The translations under genes were made by a program, and so were the position numbers. The notes beneath the pieces are model-generated. The model was not told the DNA's origin and searched no databases. It was given only the letters and a program-made list of their open reading frames with translations. From Rhizobium sp. SG_E_25_P2 (GTDB lineage: Bacteria; Pseudomonadota; Alphaproteobacteria; Rhizobiales; Rhizobiaceae), in contig NZ_JARXVM010000004.1 of the NCBI RefSeq assembly GCF_029892285.1, positions 62,001-126,000 of the forward strand: a stretch of DNA of 64,000 nt. Direction: 5' to 3'. How positions within the stretch are numbered: the first letter of the stretch is position 1; the number at the start of each line of letters is the position of its first letter. Below are positions 43,377 to 51,902 of this stretch, in pieces.

Positions 43377-44435
43377 GTGAAAAAATCTCCGCCGCCCGCG
43401 AAGCTGCAACGCCAGCAGGTCGCTCCTGGAAAGGCCACCATGGCCGATGTCGCGCGCCATGCCGGCGTCTCCGCCATGACCGTCTCGCGGGCATTGCGCA
43501 ACGATCCCAGAGTGTCCCGGGAGTTGCGCGAGCGGATCGACGCCGCCGTCAACGCATTGGGATATGTGCTCGACCAATCGGCGGGCAGCCTGTCCTCAGG
43601 CCGCACCGGTTTCATCGCCGCCTTGGTGCCCTCGATCAACAACTCCAACTTCTCCGACACCGCGCGCGGCCTCACCGACGCGCTCGAAAAAAGCGGCCTT
43701 CAACTCCTTCTCGGCTACACCGAATATTCGATGGAAAAAGAGGAAACGCTGATTGAATCCATGCTGCGGCGACGTCCGGAGGGCATCGTGCTGACCGGTG
43801 GCGCTCATACGCCGCGCGCCCGCAAGATGCTCGAAAATGCAGGGATTCCAGTGGTCGAGACCTGGGAGCTGCCGACAGATCCGATCGATCAGGTGGTCGG
43901 TTTTTCCAACAGCGAGGCGATGGCCACGCTGGTCCGGACGCTGGCCTCTCAGCGCGGCTATAAAAAATTCGCCTATATCGGCGGTACGACCGAGCGGGAT
44001 ACGCGCGGCAACCAGCGCAAGGAAGGCTTTCTCAAGGCGCTGGCCGAGATGGGCCTGCCGCAGGGACGTGTGATTTCCTTCGGCATCCCGCCGATCTCGA
44101 CGGAGCAGGGCAGTCAGGCGATCGCCTCGGTGCTGGAGCGCTGGCCCGACACCGACGTTGTGCTCTGCGTCTCTGACCTCTCCGCTTTCGGAGCGCTGAT
44201 GGAATGTCAGCGGCGCGGCATGAAGGTGCCCGGCGACATCGCCATTGCCGGTTTCGGTGACTACGAGATTTCCGCTTCCTGTTTTCCGCGCATCACCACC
44301 GTCGATGTCGACTGTTACGGTATCGGTCGTCTGGCGGCTGAGCGGGTGTTGCGCTCTCTGCAGTCAGGGGCGGATGGCGCGGCCGATGAACTGATCCTGA
44401 CGCCTTATCGCGTCGTGTTGCGCGAAAGCGCCTGA
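43377..44435 (+). CDS. LacI-family transcriptional regulator, GntR (gluconate) type
   Basis: A 352-residue repressor with a helix-turn-helix (TMADVARHAGVSAMTVSRALRND) after a basic 20-residue tail, and a LacI-type effector domain (GFIAALVPSINNSNFSDTARG). The pattern around the helix-turn-helix and the S-N-F region resembles the gluconate repressor GntR. It starts with GTG at 43377, with GAGAGG nine bases upstream. Neighbouring idonate and gluconate genes, and three ATGTTA-CGATA palindromes in their promoters, make it the likely regulator of the whole region. Confidence 0.87.
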   Translation: MKKSPPPAKLQRQQVAPGKATMADVARHAGVSAMTVSRALRNDPRVSRELRERIDAAVNALGYVLDQSAGSLSSGRTGFIAALVPSINNSNFSDTARGLTDALEKSGLQLLLGYTEYSMEKEETLIESMLRRRPEGIVLTGGAHTPRARKMLENAGIPVVETWELPTDPIDQVVGFSNSEAMATLVRTLASQRGYKKFAYIGGTTERDTRGNQRKEGFLKALAEMGLPQGRVISFGIPPISTEQGSQAIASVLERWPDTDVVLCVSDLSAFGALMECQRRGMKVPGDIAIAGFGDYEISASCFPRITTVDVDCYGIGRLAAERVLRSLQSGADGAADELILTPYRVVLRESA

Positions 44436-44448
44436 GAAGGAAAGATCC

Positions 44449-44868
44449 ATGAATCCTGTTCGCCAGACCCTGTCGCTGTCGCATGCCGGCGCCATGGCCG
44501 CGCTCGCCGCCGCCGTCGCAAAGGCCGAGGAGATAGGCATTCCCCAGAACATCGTCATCGTCGATACAAGCGGCGTTTTTCTGGCCGGTATTCGCATGGA
44601 TGGCGCGAAATATCTGTCGATCGACACGGCAACCGGCAAGGCGCGGTTCTCGGCCTCTCACAATGCTCCGTCCGGCCATCAGGCTTTTGAGACCAGCGTG
44701 ACCTTTGGTCTGGCGACCAAGGGCGGCACAGCCAATCTGCCGGGCGGATTGCCGATCCGTTTCGACGGCGTGCTGGTCGGCGGCATCGGCGTGGGGTCGG
44801 GCACGGGCGACCAGGATCTCGACGTGGCCCGCGCCGCGCTCACGGCAATCGGCGCGGACCAGATTTAG
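44449..44868 (+). CDS. HbpS/GlcG family protein (DUF336)
   Basis: A 139-residue protein of the HbpS/GlcG fold, which binds heme or small ligands in other bacteria. It starts with a helix (ALAAAVAKAEEIGIPQNIVIVDTSGVFLAGIRMDGA) and ends with the glycine-rich GVLVGGIGVGSGTGDQDLDVARAAL. No signal peptide is seen, so it is cytoplasmic. It lies 13 bases after the regulator gene and probably shares its mRNA. GlcG-type genes often accompany hydroxyacid catabolism, but the biochemical role is unknown. Confidence 0.8.
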   Translation: MNPVRQTLSLSHAGAMAALAAAVAKAEEIGIPQNIVIVDTSGVFLAGIRMDGAKYLSIDTATGKARFSASHNAPSGHQAFETSVTFGLATKGGTANLPGGLPIRFDGVLVGGIGVGSGTGDQDLDVARAALTAIGADQI

Positions 44869-44869
44869 A

Positions 44870-45904
44870 TCAGAAGGCGATCTGCACCTTCATCGAGCGG
44901 GACCGATCGCTTGCGAGCTCAAAGGCTTGCTGGGCTTCGTCGAGCGGCAGGACACCCGTTAGCAGCGGCTTGAGATCGACGCGCTTCTTATTGATGAGAT
45001 CGACCGCGAGGCCGAACTCTTCATGGAAGCGGAACGCGCCGCGAATCTCGATTTCCTTGGACACGACCATGTTCTGCGGCAGCGAGATATCGCCGCCGAG
45101 ACCCAGTTGCACCAGAACGCCGCGTGGCGCCAACGCTTCCAGCCCCGCGCGCACGGCGCGTTCATTGCCCGAGGCTTCGAACATCACGTCGAATGTGCCC
45201 TTGTCGACGCCATCATAGGCGGCGAGATCCTCGGGCCGTTCGGCGACATTGATCGTGCGATCGGCGCCGATTTTCGCCGCCAGCGCGAGCACGCCGTCGG
45301 CGACATCGGTTGCGACGATTTCACGGGCGCCATGCGCGCGCGCCGCGATGATCGCCAGAGAACCGATCGGGCCGCAGCCGGTCACCAGAACACGTTTCCC
45401 CAGAAGGCTGCCGGCGCGATTGACGGCGTGCAGGCAGACGGCGAAAGGCTCGGCCATCGCCGCTTCATGGATCGATACGCCCTCTTCGATTCGGTGGCAC
45501 TGCCAGGCTTCGGCAATCAACTGCTGGCGGAACGCGCCCTGGATATGCGGAAACGGCATGGCCGAGCCGTAAAAGCGCATGTTGAGGCACTGGTTCTGCT
45601 GGCCCTTGAGGCAATATCGGCAGCTGTTGCAGGGCCGGCTCGGCGAAACCGCGACGCGGTCGCCGACCGCGAGGCCGGAGACGCCGGCGCCGAGGCTCGC
45701 GACGCGCCCCGCCACCTCATGGCCGAGAATCATCGGCTCGCGCAGGCGCACCGCGCCAAAACCGCCATGATTGAAGTAATGCAAATCGGAGCCGCAGATG
45801 CCGCCGGCCTCAAGCGTGATCTCGACCTGACCGGCGCCTGCCGTTTCAAGCGGACGATCCTCGACGCGCAGATCGCGGGCGGCGTGAATGACGATGGCTT
45901 TCAT
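44870..45904 (-). CDS. idnD: L-idonate 5-dehydrogenase (zinc-dependent alcohol dehydrogenase family)
   Basis: A 344-residue medium-chain dehydrogenase oxidising L-idonate to 5-keto-D-gluconate. The catalytic zinc site is in GGICGSDLHYFNHGG and GHEVAGRV. The structural zinc cysteines are in CNSCRYCLKGQQNQC. The Rossmann motif is VTGCGPIGSLA. The SDLHYFNHG segment is typical of idonate dehydrogenase. The ATG at 45904 has GAGGAG seven bases upstream. A sorbitol or other polyol substrate cannot be excluded, but the idnO-like and gluconokinase genes nearby complete the idonate route. Confidence 0.85.
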   Translation of the reverse strand: MKAIVIHAARDLRVEDRPLETAGAGQVEITLEAGGICGSDLHYFNHGGFGAVRLREPMILGHEVAGRVASLGAGVSGLAVGDRVAVSPSRPCNSCRYCLKGQQNQCLNMRFYGSAMPFPHIQGAFRQQLIAEAWQCHRIEEGVSIHEAAMAEPFAVCLHAVNRAGSLLGKRVLVTGCGPIGSLAIIAARAHGAREIVATDVADGVLALAAKIGADRTINVAERPEDLAAYDGVDKGTFDVMFEASGNERAVRAGLEALAPRGVLVQLGLGGDISLPQNMVVSKEIEIRGAFRFHEEFGLAVDLINKKRVDLKPLLTGVLPLDEAQQAFELASDRSRSMKVQIAF

Positions 45905-45915
45905 GTCGTCGCTCC

Positions 45916-46857
45916 TCAAACCACCGGTGTGATCAACGGCTTGCCGGCGAAATGCGCGGCGAGATTGTCGCGCACGAGCTGGCCCATCGCCTTGCGGGTT
46001 TCCACAGTGCCGGAGGCGTGATGCGGCTGAAGCAATGCATTCGGCAGCGCCAGAAAGCGCGGATCGATGCGGGGCTCATTGTGGAAGACATCCAACGCTG
46101 CGCCCCTGATCACCTTGTTTTCCAAGGCCTCGAGCAGCGCGGGCTCGTCGACTGTGGTGCCGCGCGAGACATTGATGAGATAGCTGTCCGGGCCGAGCGC
46201 TGCGAGAACATCGGCGTTGATAATGCCAAAGGTCGAAGGGCCGCCGGCGATCGTTACGATCAGGAAATCCGACCAGGCCGCAAGCGCCTTGAGATCAGGC
46301 TCGAAATCCCAGGGCAGGTCGTCGCGCGCCTGGGTGTCGAAATAGCGGATTTCGCAATCGAAACCGGCGGCGCGCTTGGCGGTGGCGGCGCCGACGCGGC
46401 CCATGCCTGCAATGCCGACTTTCTTGCCGAAGAAGCGGGTCACCAGACCCATATTGGCTTTGGCCCATTGCCCCGACAGCACATAGTCATGCCCTTCGCG
46501 GATTTGCCGGGCGATAGCCAGGCTGAGCCCGATGGCGATATCGGCCACATCGCCGGTCAGCACGTCGGGCGTATTGGTCACGCGAATCCCGCGGCTCTTG
46601 GCGTAAGCGAGATCGATGGCGTCGGTGCCGACGCCGTAGCAGGACACGATTTCGAGATTCGGCAGCTTCGACATCAGCTCCGCCGAAGCGCCGAGTTCGC
46701 CGCGTGTGGCGATGGCCCGCACCGAGCTTGCGGCTGAGGCGATCAGCGCATCGCGATCGTCGGCTTCCCAGACTTTGAACAGCGTATAGCGCTGTTCGAG
46801 ATCTTCCATATCCCACTGGGGATAGGCTCCCATCATGAGAATATTTTGCGTGTTCAT
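45916..46857 (-). CDS. D-isomer-specific 2-hydroxyacid dehydrogenase (ketogluconate/hydroxypyruvate reductase-like)
   Basis: A 313-residue NAD(P)-dependent dehydrogenase. It has the Rossmann motif VGIAGMGRVGAATA, the catalytic Arg-Glu-His set in NVSRGTTVDEPALLEAL (Arg), DVFHNEPRIDPRF (Glu) and QPHHASGT (His). Reduction of 2-keto- or 5-keto-gluconate or of glyoxylate/hydroxypyruvate is plausible. The frame opens at 46956, but the ATG at 46857 has GGAGG upstream and gives a normal length. It precedes idnD with an 11-base spacer and shares a divergent promoter region with the 5-ketogluconate reductase gene. Confidence 0.85.
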   Translation of the reverse strand: MNTQNILMMGAYPQWDMEDLEQRYTLFKVWEADDRDALIASAASSVRAIATRGELGASAELMSKLPNLEIVSCYGVGTDAIDLAYAKSRGIRVTNTPDVLTGDVADIAIGLSLAIARQIREGHDYVLSGQWAKANMGLVTRFFGKKVGIAGMGRVGAATAKRAAGFDCEIRYFDTQARDDLPWDFEPDLKALAAWSDFLIVTIAGGPSTFGIINADVLAALGPDSYLINVSRGTTVDEPALLEALENKVIRGAALDVFHNEPRIDPRFLALPNALLQPHHASGTVETRKAMGQLVRDNLAAHFAGKPLITPVV

Positions 46858-46894
46858 GGCGTCCTCCCGTTTTTCTGTGTGCGCCGTCTTGCGC

Positions 46895-46909
46895 ATGTTA
46901 GCGATATCA
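46895..46909. promoter_or_regulatory. GntR/LacI-type operator site B
   Basis: ATGTTAGCGATATCA lies 38 bases upstream of the hydroxyacid dehydrogenase ATG in the divergent spacer. The same 15 bases recur in reverse orientation at 49249-49263 upstream of the ABC transporter. Confidence 0.6.
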
Positions 46910-47009
46910 TATAACTCGTATCGCCATGTCAAGGCCGCCTCGCAAGGGATGGTCAAGCGGAACGGGATGAGGGAAAAATCCGGTTCGGCGACAGGTGAGG
47001 AGGAGTTTC

Positions 47010-47771
47010 ATGTCCGATTTGTTCAATCTTGGCGGCGCGCTTGCCGTCGTCACCGGCTCTAGCCAGGGCATCGGCCTGGCTTTGGCGGAAGGGCTTGCTG
47101 CGCATGGCGCGCGCGTCGTCATCAATGGCCGCGGCGCCGAGAAGGTTGACCGCGCGGTCGCCTCGCTTGGGGATAAGGGCTATGAGGCGCATGGCCGGGT
47201 TTTCGATGTGACGAGCCCAAGCGTGGCCTCCGCTATCGATGCGATCGAGGCCGAAATCGGTCCGATCGACATTCTCATCAACAATGCCGGCATGCAGTTT
47301 CGCGCGCCGCTTGAGGATTTTCCCGCCGACAAATGGGATGAGCTGCTGAGAACAAATATCTCCAGCGTCTTCTACACCGGCCAGGCGGTGGCCCGGCATA
47401 TGATCACGCGCGGTCGTGGCAAGATCATCAATATCGGTTCGGTGCAGAGCGAGCTCGCCCGCCCGTCAATCGCGCCCTACACCGCGACCAAGGGCGCGGT
47501 GAAGAACCTGACGCGCGGCATGTGCGCCGATTGGGCAAAGCACGGCCTGCAGATCAACGGCATCGGTCCCGGCTATTTCAAGACGCCGCTGAATCAGGCG
47601 CTGGTGGATAATCCTGAATTTTCCGGCTGGCTTGAAAAGCGCACCCCTGCCGGCCGTTGGGGCGATGTCGAGGAGCTGATCGGCGCCGCCGTGTTTCTCG
47701 CAAGCCCCGCATCCTCATTCGTCAACGGACACATGCTCTATGTCGATGGCGGCATCACCACCTGCCTCTGA
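47010..47771 (+). CDS. idnO: Gluconate 5-dehydrogenase / 5-keto-D-gluconate reductase (SDR family)
   Basis: A 253-residue short-chain dehydrogenase that interconverts 5-ketogluconate and D-gluconate. It shows the cofactor motif VTGSSQGIGLALAEGL, NNAG at residue 87 region (ILINNAGMQFRAPL), and the catalytic YTATK. The MQFRAPLEDFP segment is characteristic of gluconate 5-dehydrogenases. GAGGAGGAG precedes the ATG. It is the first gene of a plus-strand run with gluconokinase and a beta-hydroxyacid dehydrogenase, and diverges from the hydroxyacid dehydrogenase/idnD pair. Confidence 0.9.
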   Translation: MSDLFNLGGALAVVTGSSQGIGLALAEGLAAHGARVVINGRGAEKVDRAVASLGDKGYEAHGRVFDVTSPSVASAIDAIEAEIGPIDILINNAGMQFRAPLEDFPADKWDELLRTNISSVFYTGQAVARHMITRGRGKIINIGSVQSELARPSIAPYTATKGAVKNLTRGMCADWAKHGLQINGIGPGYFKTPLNQALVDNPEFSGWLEKRTPAGRWGDVEELIGAAVFLASPASSFVNGHMLYVDGGITTCL

Positions 47772-47775
47772 AGCC

Positions 47776-48282
47776 ATGGCCGTCGTGGTTATGGGTGTTT
47801 CGGGTTGCGGCAAGTCCTCCATCGGCGAGATGCTGGCTGGTAAGCTGGACGGCGCCTTCATCGAGGGCGACGCGCTGCATCCGGCTGAAAACATCGCCAA
47901 GATGTCGGCGGGCACGCCGCTGACGGATGCGGACCGGTTTCCCTGGCTCGACCGTATTGCGGCGCAGATGTCGGCTCGCCTTGAGGGTGGCCAGCCGGTG
48001 GTGGCGTCCTGCTCGGCGCTGAAAAAAATCTATCGCGATCGCCTGAGGGCGGCCGCTCCAGGGCATGTACGCTTTGTGTTTCTCAAGGGAGATCAGGCGC
48101 TTTTGCATGCGAGAATGTCGACGCGGCCAGGCCATTTCATGCCGGCCTCGCTCTTGACCTCGCAACTGGCGACGCTCGAAGATCCCAGCGGGGAAGAGGG
48201 TGTCGTGACCATCGATATTGCGCTTGCGCCGGAGGAGATCGTGGCGCGGGCGCTGGATGAAATCAGGCAATCCGCAGCCTGA
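47776..48282 (+). CDS. gntK: Gluconokinase
   Basis: Phosphorylates D-gluconate to 6-phosphogluconate with ATP. The 168-residue P-loop protein shows GVSGCGKSSIG at residue 8, then FIEGDALHPAENIAKMSAGTPLTDADRFPWL, the signature of the GntK/IdnK family. An in-frame ATG at 47740 would overlap idnO, but the ATG at 47776, four bases past the idnO stop, gives the usual length. It links idonate and gluconate catabolism to the pentose-phosphate or Entner-Doudoroff pathway. Confidence 0.92.
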   Translation: MAVVVMGVSGCGKSSIGEMLAGKLDGAFIEGDALHPAENIAKMSAGTPLTDADRFPWLDRIAAQMSARLEGGQPVVASCSALKKIYRDRLRAAAPGHVRFVFLKGDQALLHARMSTRPGHFMPASLLTSQLATLEDPSGEEGVVTIDIALAPEEIVARALDEIRQSAA

Positions 48283-48300
48283 AGCGGAACGAGGGAGGAC

Positions 48301-49194
48301 ATGATGTCGGACGGTAAAAAAACAGCAGTGGCGTTGATCGGGGCAGGGATCATGGGATCGGCCATCACCCGCAGGCTGCTGGAGACAGGGCATCAGGTTC
48401 ATGTCTTCGACCTCGATGCAACCAAGGTCGGTGCGCTGGTCGCAGATGGCGCGGTCGCCGCCGAAACGGCTGCGGTCGCGACGCGCGCAGCCGATTTCAC
48501 CATCCTCAGCCTCAACAGCGCCGCGATCGTGCGCGCGGCGGTCTTTGGCCGGAATGGCGTTGCCGAAGGCGCTTCGGCCGATAAGCTTCTGATTGATATG
48601 TCGTCGATCGATCCGGTCGATACGGCACAGATGTCAGCGCAACTGAAGGCGGATACGGGCATGGCCTGGGTGGATTGCCCGCTGTCGGGCGGCGCGCCCG
48701 GCGCGCTTGCCGGCCGGCTGACGATCATGGCGGGCGGCGCGGCCGAAGATTTCGAGCGCGCCCGCGACGTGATGCGCCATCTCGCGGCCAATTATACGCT
48801 GATGGGGCCTTCCGGCGCCGGACAGACCGTCAAGCTGATCAACCAGTTGTTCTGCGGCGTGATGTTCCAGGCGGTGGCGGAGGCGGTGAAGCTCGCCGAA
48901 GCGGGCGGCGTGGATGCGAGCCAGATCCCGGCGGCGCTTGCGGGCGGCCGGGCCGACAACCGTATCATGCAGGAATTCATGGCGAAATTCGCCGCCCGCG
49001 ATTACAGCCCGACCGGCCGCATCGACAATATGCTGAAAGACCTGAATTCCCTGCAGGCGTTTGCGCTGAAAACAGGCGTGCCCCTGCCGATGACCGCCCA
49101 GGTCGTTGAGGTCAACCGTCTGCTCTGCGCGGCCGGGCTTGGGCCGAAAGATTCCGCCGAGGCCATGCGCCTTCTGGATGGCGATTTTACCTGA
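48301..49194 (+). CDS. NAD(P)-dependent beta-hydroxyacid dehydrogenase (3-hydroxyisobutyrate dehydrogenase family)
   Basis: A 297-residue dehydrogenase with the Rossmann motif LIGAGIMGSAITRRL, the substrate motif DCPLSGGAPGALAGRLTIMAGG and the catalytic Lys in GAGQTVKLINQLFCG. The family includes tartronate semialdehyde reductase and 3-hydroxyisobutyrate dehydrogenase. It is too short for a classical decarboxylating 6-phosphogluconate dehydrogenase. It follows gluconokinase by 18 bases. The substrate within aldonate catabolism is not evident. Confidence 0.85.
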   Translation: MMSDGKKTAVALIGAGIMGSAITRRLLETGHQVHVFDLDATKVGALVADGAVAAETAAVATRAADFTILSLNSAAIVRAAVFGRNGVAEGASADKLLIDMSSIDPVDTAQMSAQLKADTGMAWVDCPLSGGAPGALAGRLTIMAGGAAEDFERARDVMRHLAANYTLMGPSGAGQTVKLINQLFCGVMFQAVAEAVKLAEAGGVDASQIPAALAGGRADNRIMQEFMAKFAARDYSPTGRIDNMLKDLNSLQAFALKTGVPLPMTAQVVEVNRLLCAAGLGPKDSAEAMRLLDGDFT

Positions 49195-49233
49195 TCTGAT
49201 CATTGTTTTTCCGTTCGCCGGCCCGATAGGGGC

Positions 49234-49263
49234 TTGACTACAACTCTGTGATATCGCTAACAT
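49234..49263 (+). promoter_or_regulatory. Promoter and operator site C of the aldonate ABC transporter operon
   Basis: TTGACT (49234-49239) and TAACAT (49258-49263) are 18 bases apart. The sequence TGATATCGCTAACAT (49249-49263), the reverse complement of site B, covers the -10 region. Binding of a LacI-type repressor here should block transcription of the downstream transporter genes. Confidence 0.6.
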
Positions 49264-49296
49264 GACTTCACTTGCGGTACTTTGGGAGGAGCGCCG

Positions 49297-50793
49297 TTGA
49301 CTGACAAGGCATTGCTGGAGTTCCGCTCCATCACCAAGATTTTCGGCGGCACGCGCGCGCTGAGTTCCGTCTCGCTCGATCTGAGAGAGGGCGAGATCGT
49401 CGCGCTGCTCGGCGAAAACGGCGCGGGCAAATCCACGCTCATCAAGACGCTCGCAGGAATTTACAAGCCAGACGAAGGCGAGATCCGCTTTCGCGGCGCG
49501 GCCTATCATCATCGCCCGCCCAAGCCGAACGAGCGCCAGCCGGTGGCCTTCATCCATCAGGATCTCGGTCTCATCGAATGGATGACGGTCGGCGAAAATG
49601 TCGGTCTCGCCCAGGGCTTTTCGATGCGCTCCGGCGTGATTGACTGGAAAGCGACCGAGGCGAGGGCGCTTGAGGCTCTACGGCTGGTCGGCTGCACCTT
49701 CGATCCCTCGACACGCGTCTCGCAGCTGAGCCGCACGGAGAAATCGCTCGTCGCCATCGCCCGCGCCCTTGCCGTCGAGGCAGATATTCTCGTTCTCGAC
49801 GAGCCGACCGCCAGCCTGCCGGCCGATGAGGTGGAGCGGCTGTTCGCCGCCATCCGCCCGCTCAAGGCGCGCGGCGTCAGCATGATCTATGTGTCGCATC
49901 GTCTCGACGAAGTGTTCCGCATCGCCGACCGCGTGGCGGTTCTGCGCGATGGCAAGCTCGTCGGCCAAAAGGCCGTCAGCGACACTAATCCCTCCGAACT
50001 GATCGAAATGATCGTCGGCAGGCCTGCGACCGAACTGTTCTTCAAGGCGGGCACTGTAGCCGCCGAGCCAGTAGTCCGCATCCGCGACCTCGTCTGCGAG
50101 GGTGGCGCGCCGGTGAGTTTCGATGTTCGCCGCGGCGAATTGCTCGGTCTTGTCGGCCTTCGCGGCGCGGGCCATGAACTTGTCGGCCGGGCCCTGTTCG
50201 GCGCAGAACCTTTTTCCGGCGATGTTACTGTTCATGGCGAGACGCCGGATCTCTCCTCGTCGATTGCGGCCATGCATTCGGGGGTCGGCCTGATTGCCCG
50301 CGACCGCACCGAGGAATCGGCGGCAATGTCGCTGTCGATCCGCGAAAACACCTTCATCAATCCGGGCGCAGCCGGCAGGGGACTGTTCTCCTTCCTGTCG
50401 CCGCGTCGGGAGGCGGACAAAGCGCGCGAAATCGGCGCGTCCGTCGGTCTTCGTCCCAACGATCCCGATCTCGCCATCGAGGCTCTGTCGGGCGGCAATC
50501 AGCAGAAGGTGATCGTCGGCCGCTGGCTGGCGACCGGACGCAAGCTGCTGATCGCCGAGGATCCGACTGCCGGCGTCGATGTCGGCGCCAAGGCCGATAT
50601 CTACCGACTGATCGCCCGCGCGCTCGAAACTGGGCTGGCGGTGATCGTGGTCTCCACCGATTTCGAGGAAATCGCCCATATCTGCCACCGCGCGCTGGTT
50701 TTCTCGCGCGGGGCCATCGTCCGCGAATTGAGCGGCGATCAACTGTCCGTCCAATCCGTCATCGCCGCCGCATCGGCATCCGAAGCGGCCTGA
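49297..50793 (+). CDS. Sugar ABC transporter ATP-binding protein, CUT2 (RbsA/MglA type)
   Basis: A 498-residue protein with two ATPase domains. The N-terminal one has Walker A GENGAGKST, Q-loop FIHQDLGLIEWMTVGENV and Walker B ILVLDEPTASLP, with a degenerate signature (LSRTEKSLVAIARA). The C-terminal one has a modified P-loop (VGLRGAGHEL) and the signature LSGGNQQKVIVGRW. The start is TTG at 49297, because GGGAGGA lies six bases upstream; no ATG is placed as well. It is under operator site C, so the transported sugar is likely linked to idonate, gluconate or a related aldonate or ketose. Confidence 0.9.
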   Translation: MTDKALLEFRSITKIFGGTRALSSVSLDLREGEIVALLGENGAGKSTLIKTLAGIYKPDEGEIRFRGAAYHHRPPKPNERQPVAFIHQDLGLIEWMTVGENVGLAQGFSMRSGVIDWKATEARALEALRLVGCTFDPSTRVSQLSRTEKSLVAIARALAVEADILVLDEPTASLPADEVERLFAAIRPLKARGVSMIYVSHRLDEVFRIADRVAVLRDGKLVGQKAVSDTNPSELIEMIVGRPATELFFKAGTVAAEPVVRIRDLVCEGGAPVSFDVRRGELLGLVGLRGAGHELVGRALFGAEPFSGDVTVHGETPDLSSSIAAMHSGVGLIARDRTEESAAMSLSIRENTFINPGAAGRGLFSFLSPRREADKAREIGASVGLRPNDPDLAIEALSGGNQQKVIVGRWLATGRKLLIAEDPTAGVDVGAKADIYRLIARALETGLAVIVVSTDFEEIAHICHRALVFSRGAIVRELSGDQLSVQSVIAAASASEAA

Positions 50794-50815
50794 CCGCGAG
50801 CGAGGAGTAACCATC

Positions 50816-51868
50816 ATGCAATCCATTCAATCCACCGCGCTCGAGCCGACGCGCAGCGAGATGCGCGGCCTGACCTTCGGCGAGAAAGTGATGCGCCTGC
50901 TGCCGGTCTATGGCCTGGTGATCCTGACGCTCGCGCTGATCCTGATCTTTTCGCTGATGTTGCCGACGACGTTCCCCACGCTTCTCAACCTGCGTTCGAT
51001 CATTTCGAATAAGGCGATCATCGCCATCCTGGCGCTGGCGGCGATGATCCCCATGGCGGCCGGTCGCATCGACCTGACCATCGGCTATGGCATCGTTCTC
51101 TGGCACGTGCTGGCGATTTCGCTGCAGACCATGTTTGGGCTGCCCTGGCCGGTCGCGGTGCTGATCGTGCTGTCGCTCGGCGTCATCTGCGGTTTCCTGA
51201 ACGGGCTGCTGGTCGAAGTCGCCAAGATCGACTCTTTCATCGCAACCCTCGGCACTGGCACGGTGCTTTACGCCATCGCGCTCTGGCATACCGGCGGCCG
51301 CCAGGTCGTGGGCATGCTTCCGGAAGGCTTCTATGCGCTGAACGGCACCATGGTGCTCGGCCTGCCGATCACCGGCTTCTATGTGCTGGCGCTGGCCGCG
51401 CTGCTCTATATCGTGCTCGAATATTTGCCGATCGGACGTTACGTCTACGCCATCGGCGCCAATCCCAAGGCGGCGGCGCTCAACGGAATTCCGGTCCGCA
51501 AATTCGTCATCGGCGCCTTCATTTCGTCAGGCTTCCTGTCGGCGCTCGCCGGCGTGTTGCTCGCCTCGAAACTGCGCATCGGCCAGGCGAGCGTCGGTCT
51601 CGAATATCTGCTGCCAGCGCTGGTCGGCGCCTTTCTGGGCTCGACCACCATCAAGCCGGGCCGCGTCAATGTCTGGGGCACGCTCGTTGGCGTTGCGATC
51701 CTCGCGGTCGGGATCTCCGGCATCCAGCAGATGGGCGGCGCTTTCTTTGTGGAGCCGTTGTTCAACGGCGTCACGCTTCTCGTCGCCATCGGCATTGCCG
51801 GCTACGCGCAACGCAAGAAAGGCGCGGTGATCAAGCGCGCGCCGGAACCATCAAAACCCGCGGTCTGA
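50816..51868 (+). CDS. Sugar ABC transporter permease, CUT2 (RbsC type)
   Basis: Inner-membrane permease of 350 residues with about ten hydrophobic stretches. Family features are AAMIPMAAGRIDLTIGYGIV, KIDSFIATLGTGTVLYAIAL and YVYAIGANPKAAALNGIPVRKF. Unlike most RbsC proteins, which read GGIDLSVG, this one has AGRIDLTIG. AGGAG precedes the ATG. It is placed between ATPase and binding-protein genes. Confidence 0.92.
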   Translation: MQSIQSTALEPTRSEMRGLTFGEKVMRLLPVYGLVILTLALILIFSLMLPTTFPTLLNLRSIISNKAIIAILALAAMIPMAAGRIDLTIGYGIVLWHVLAISLQTMFGLPWPVAVLIVLSLGVICGFLNGLLVEVAKIDSFIATLGTGTVLYAIALWHTGGRQVVGMLPEGFYALNGTMVLGLPITGFYVLALAALLYIVLEYLPIGRYVYAIGANPKAAALNGIPVRKFVIGAFISSGFLSALAGVLLASKLRIGQASVGLEYLLPALVGAFLGSTTIKPGRVNVWGTLVGVAILAVGISGIQQMGGAFFVEPLFNGVTLLVAIGIAGYAQRKKGAVIKRAPEPSKPAV

Positions 51869-51902
51869 GGAGGCCGTGCATCATCAACAGGAGGAGGAAA
51901 CC

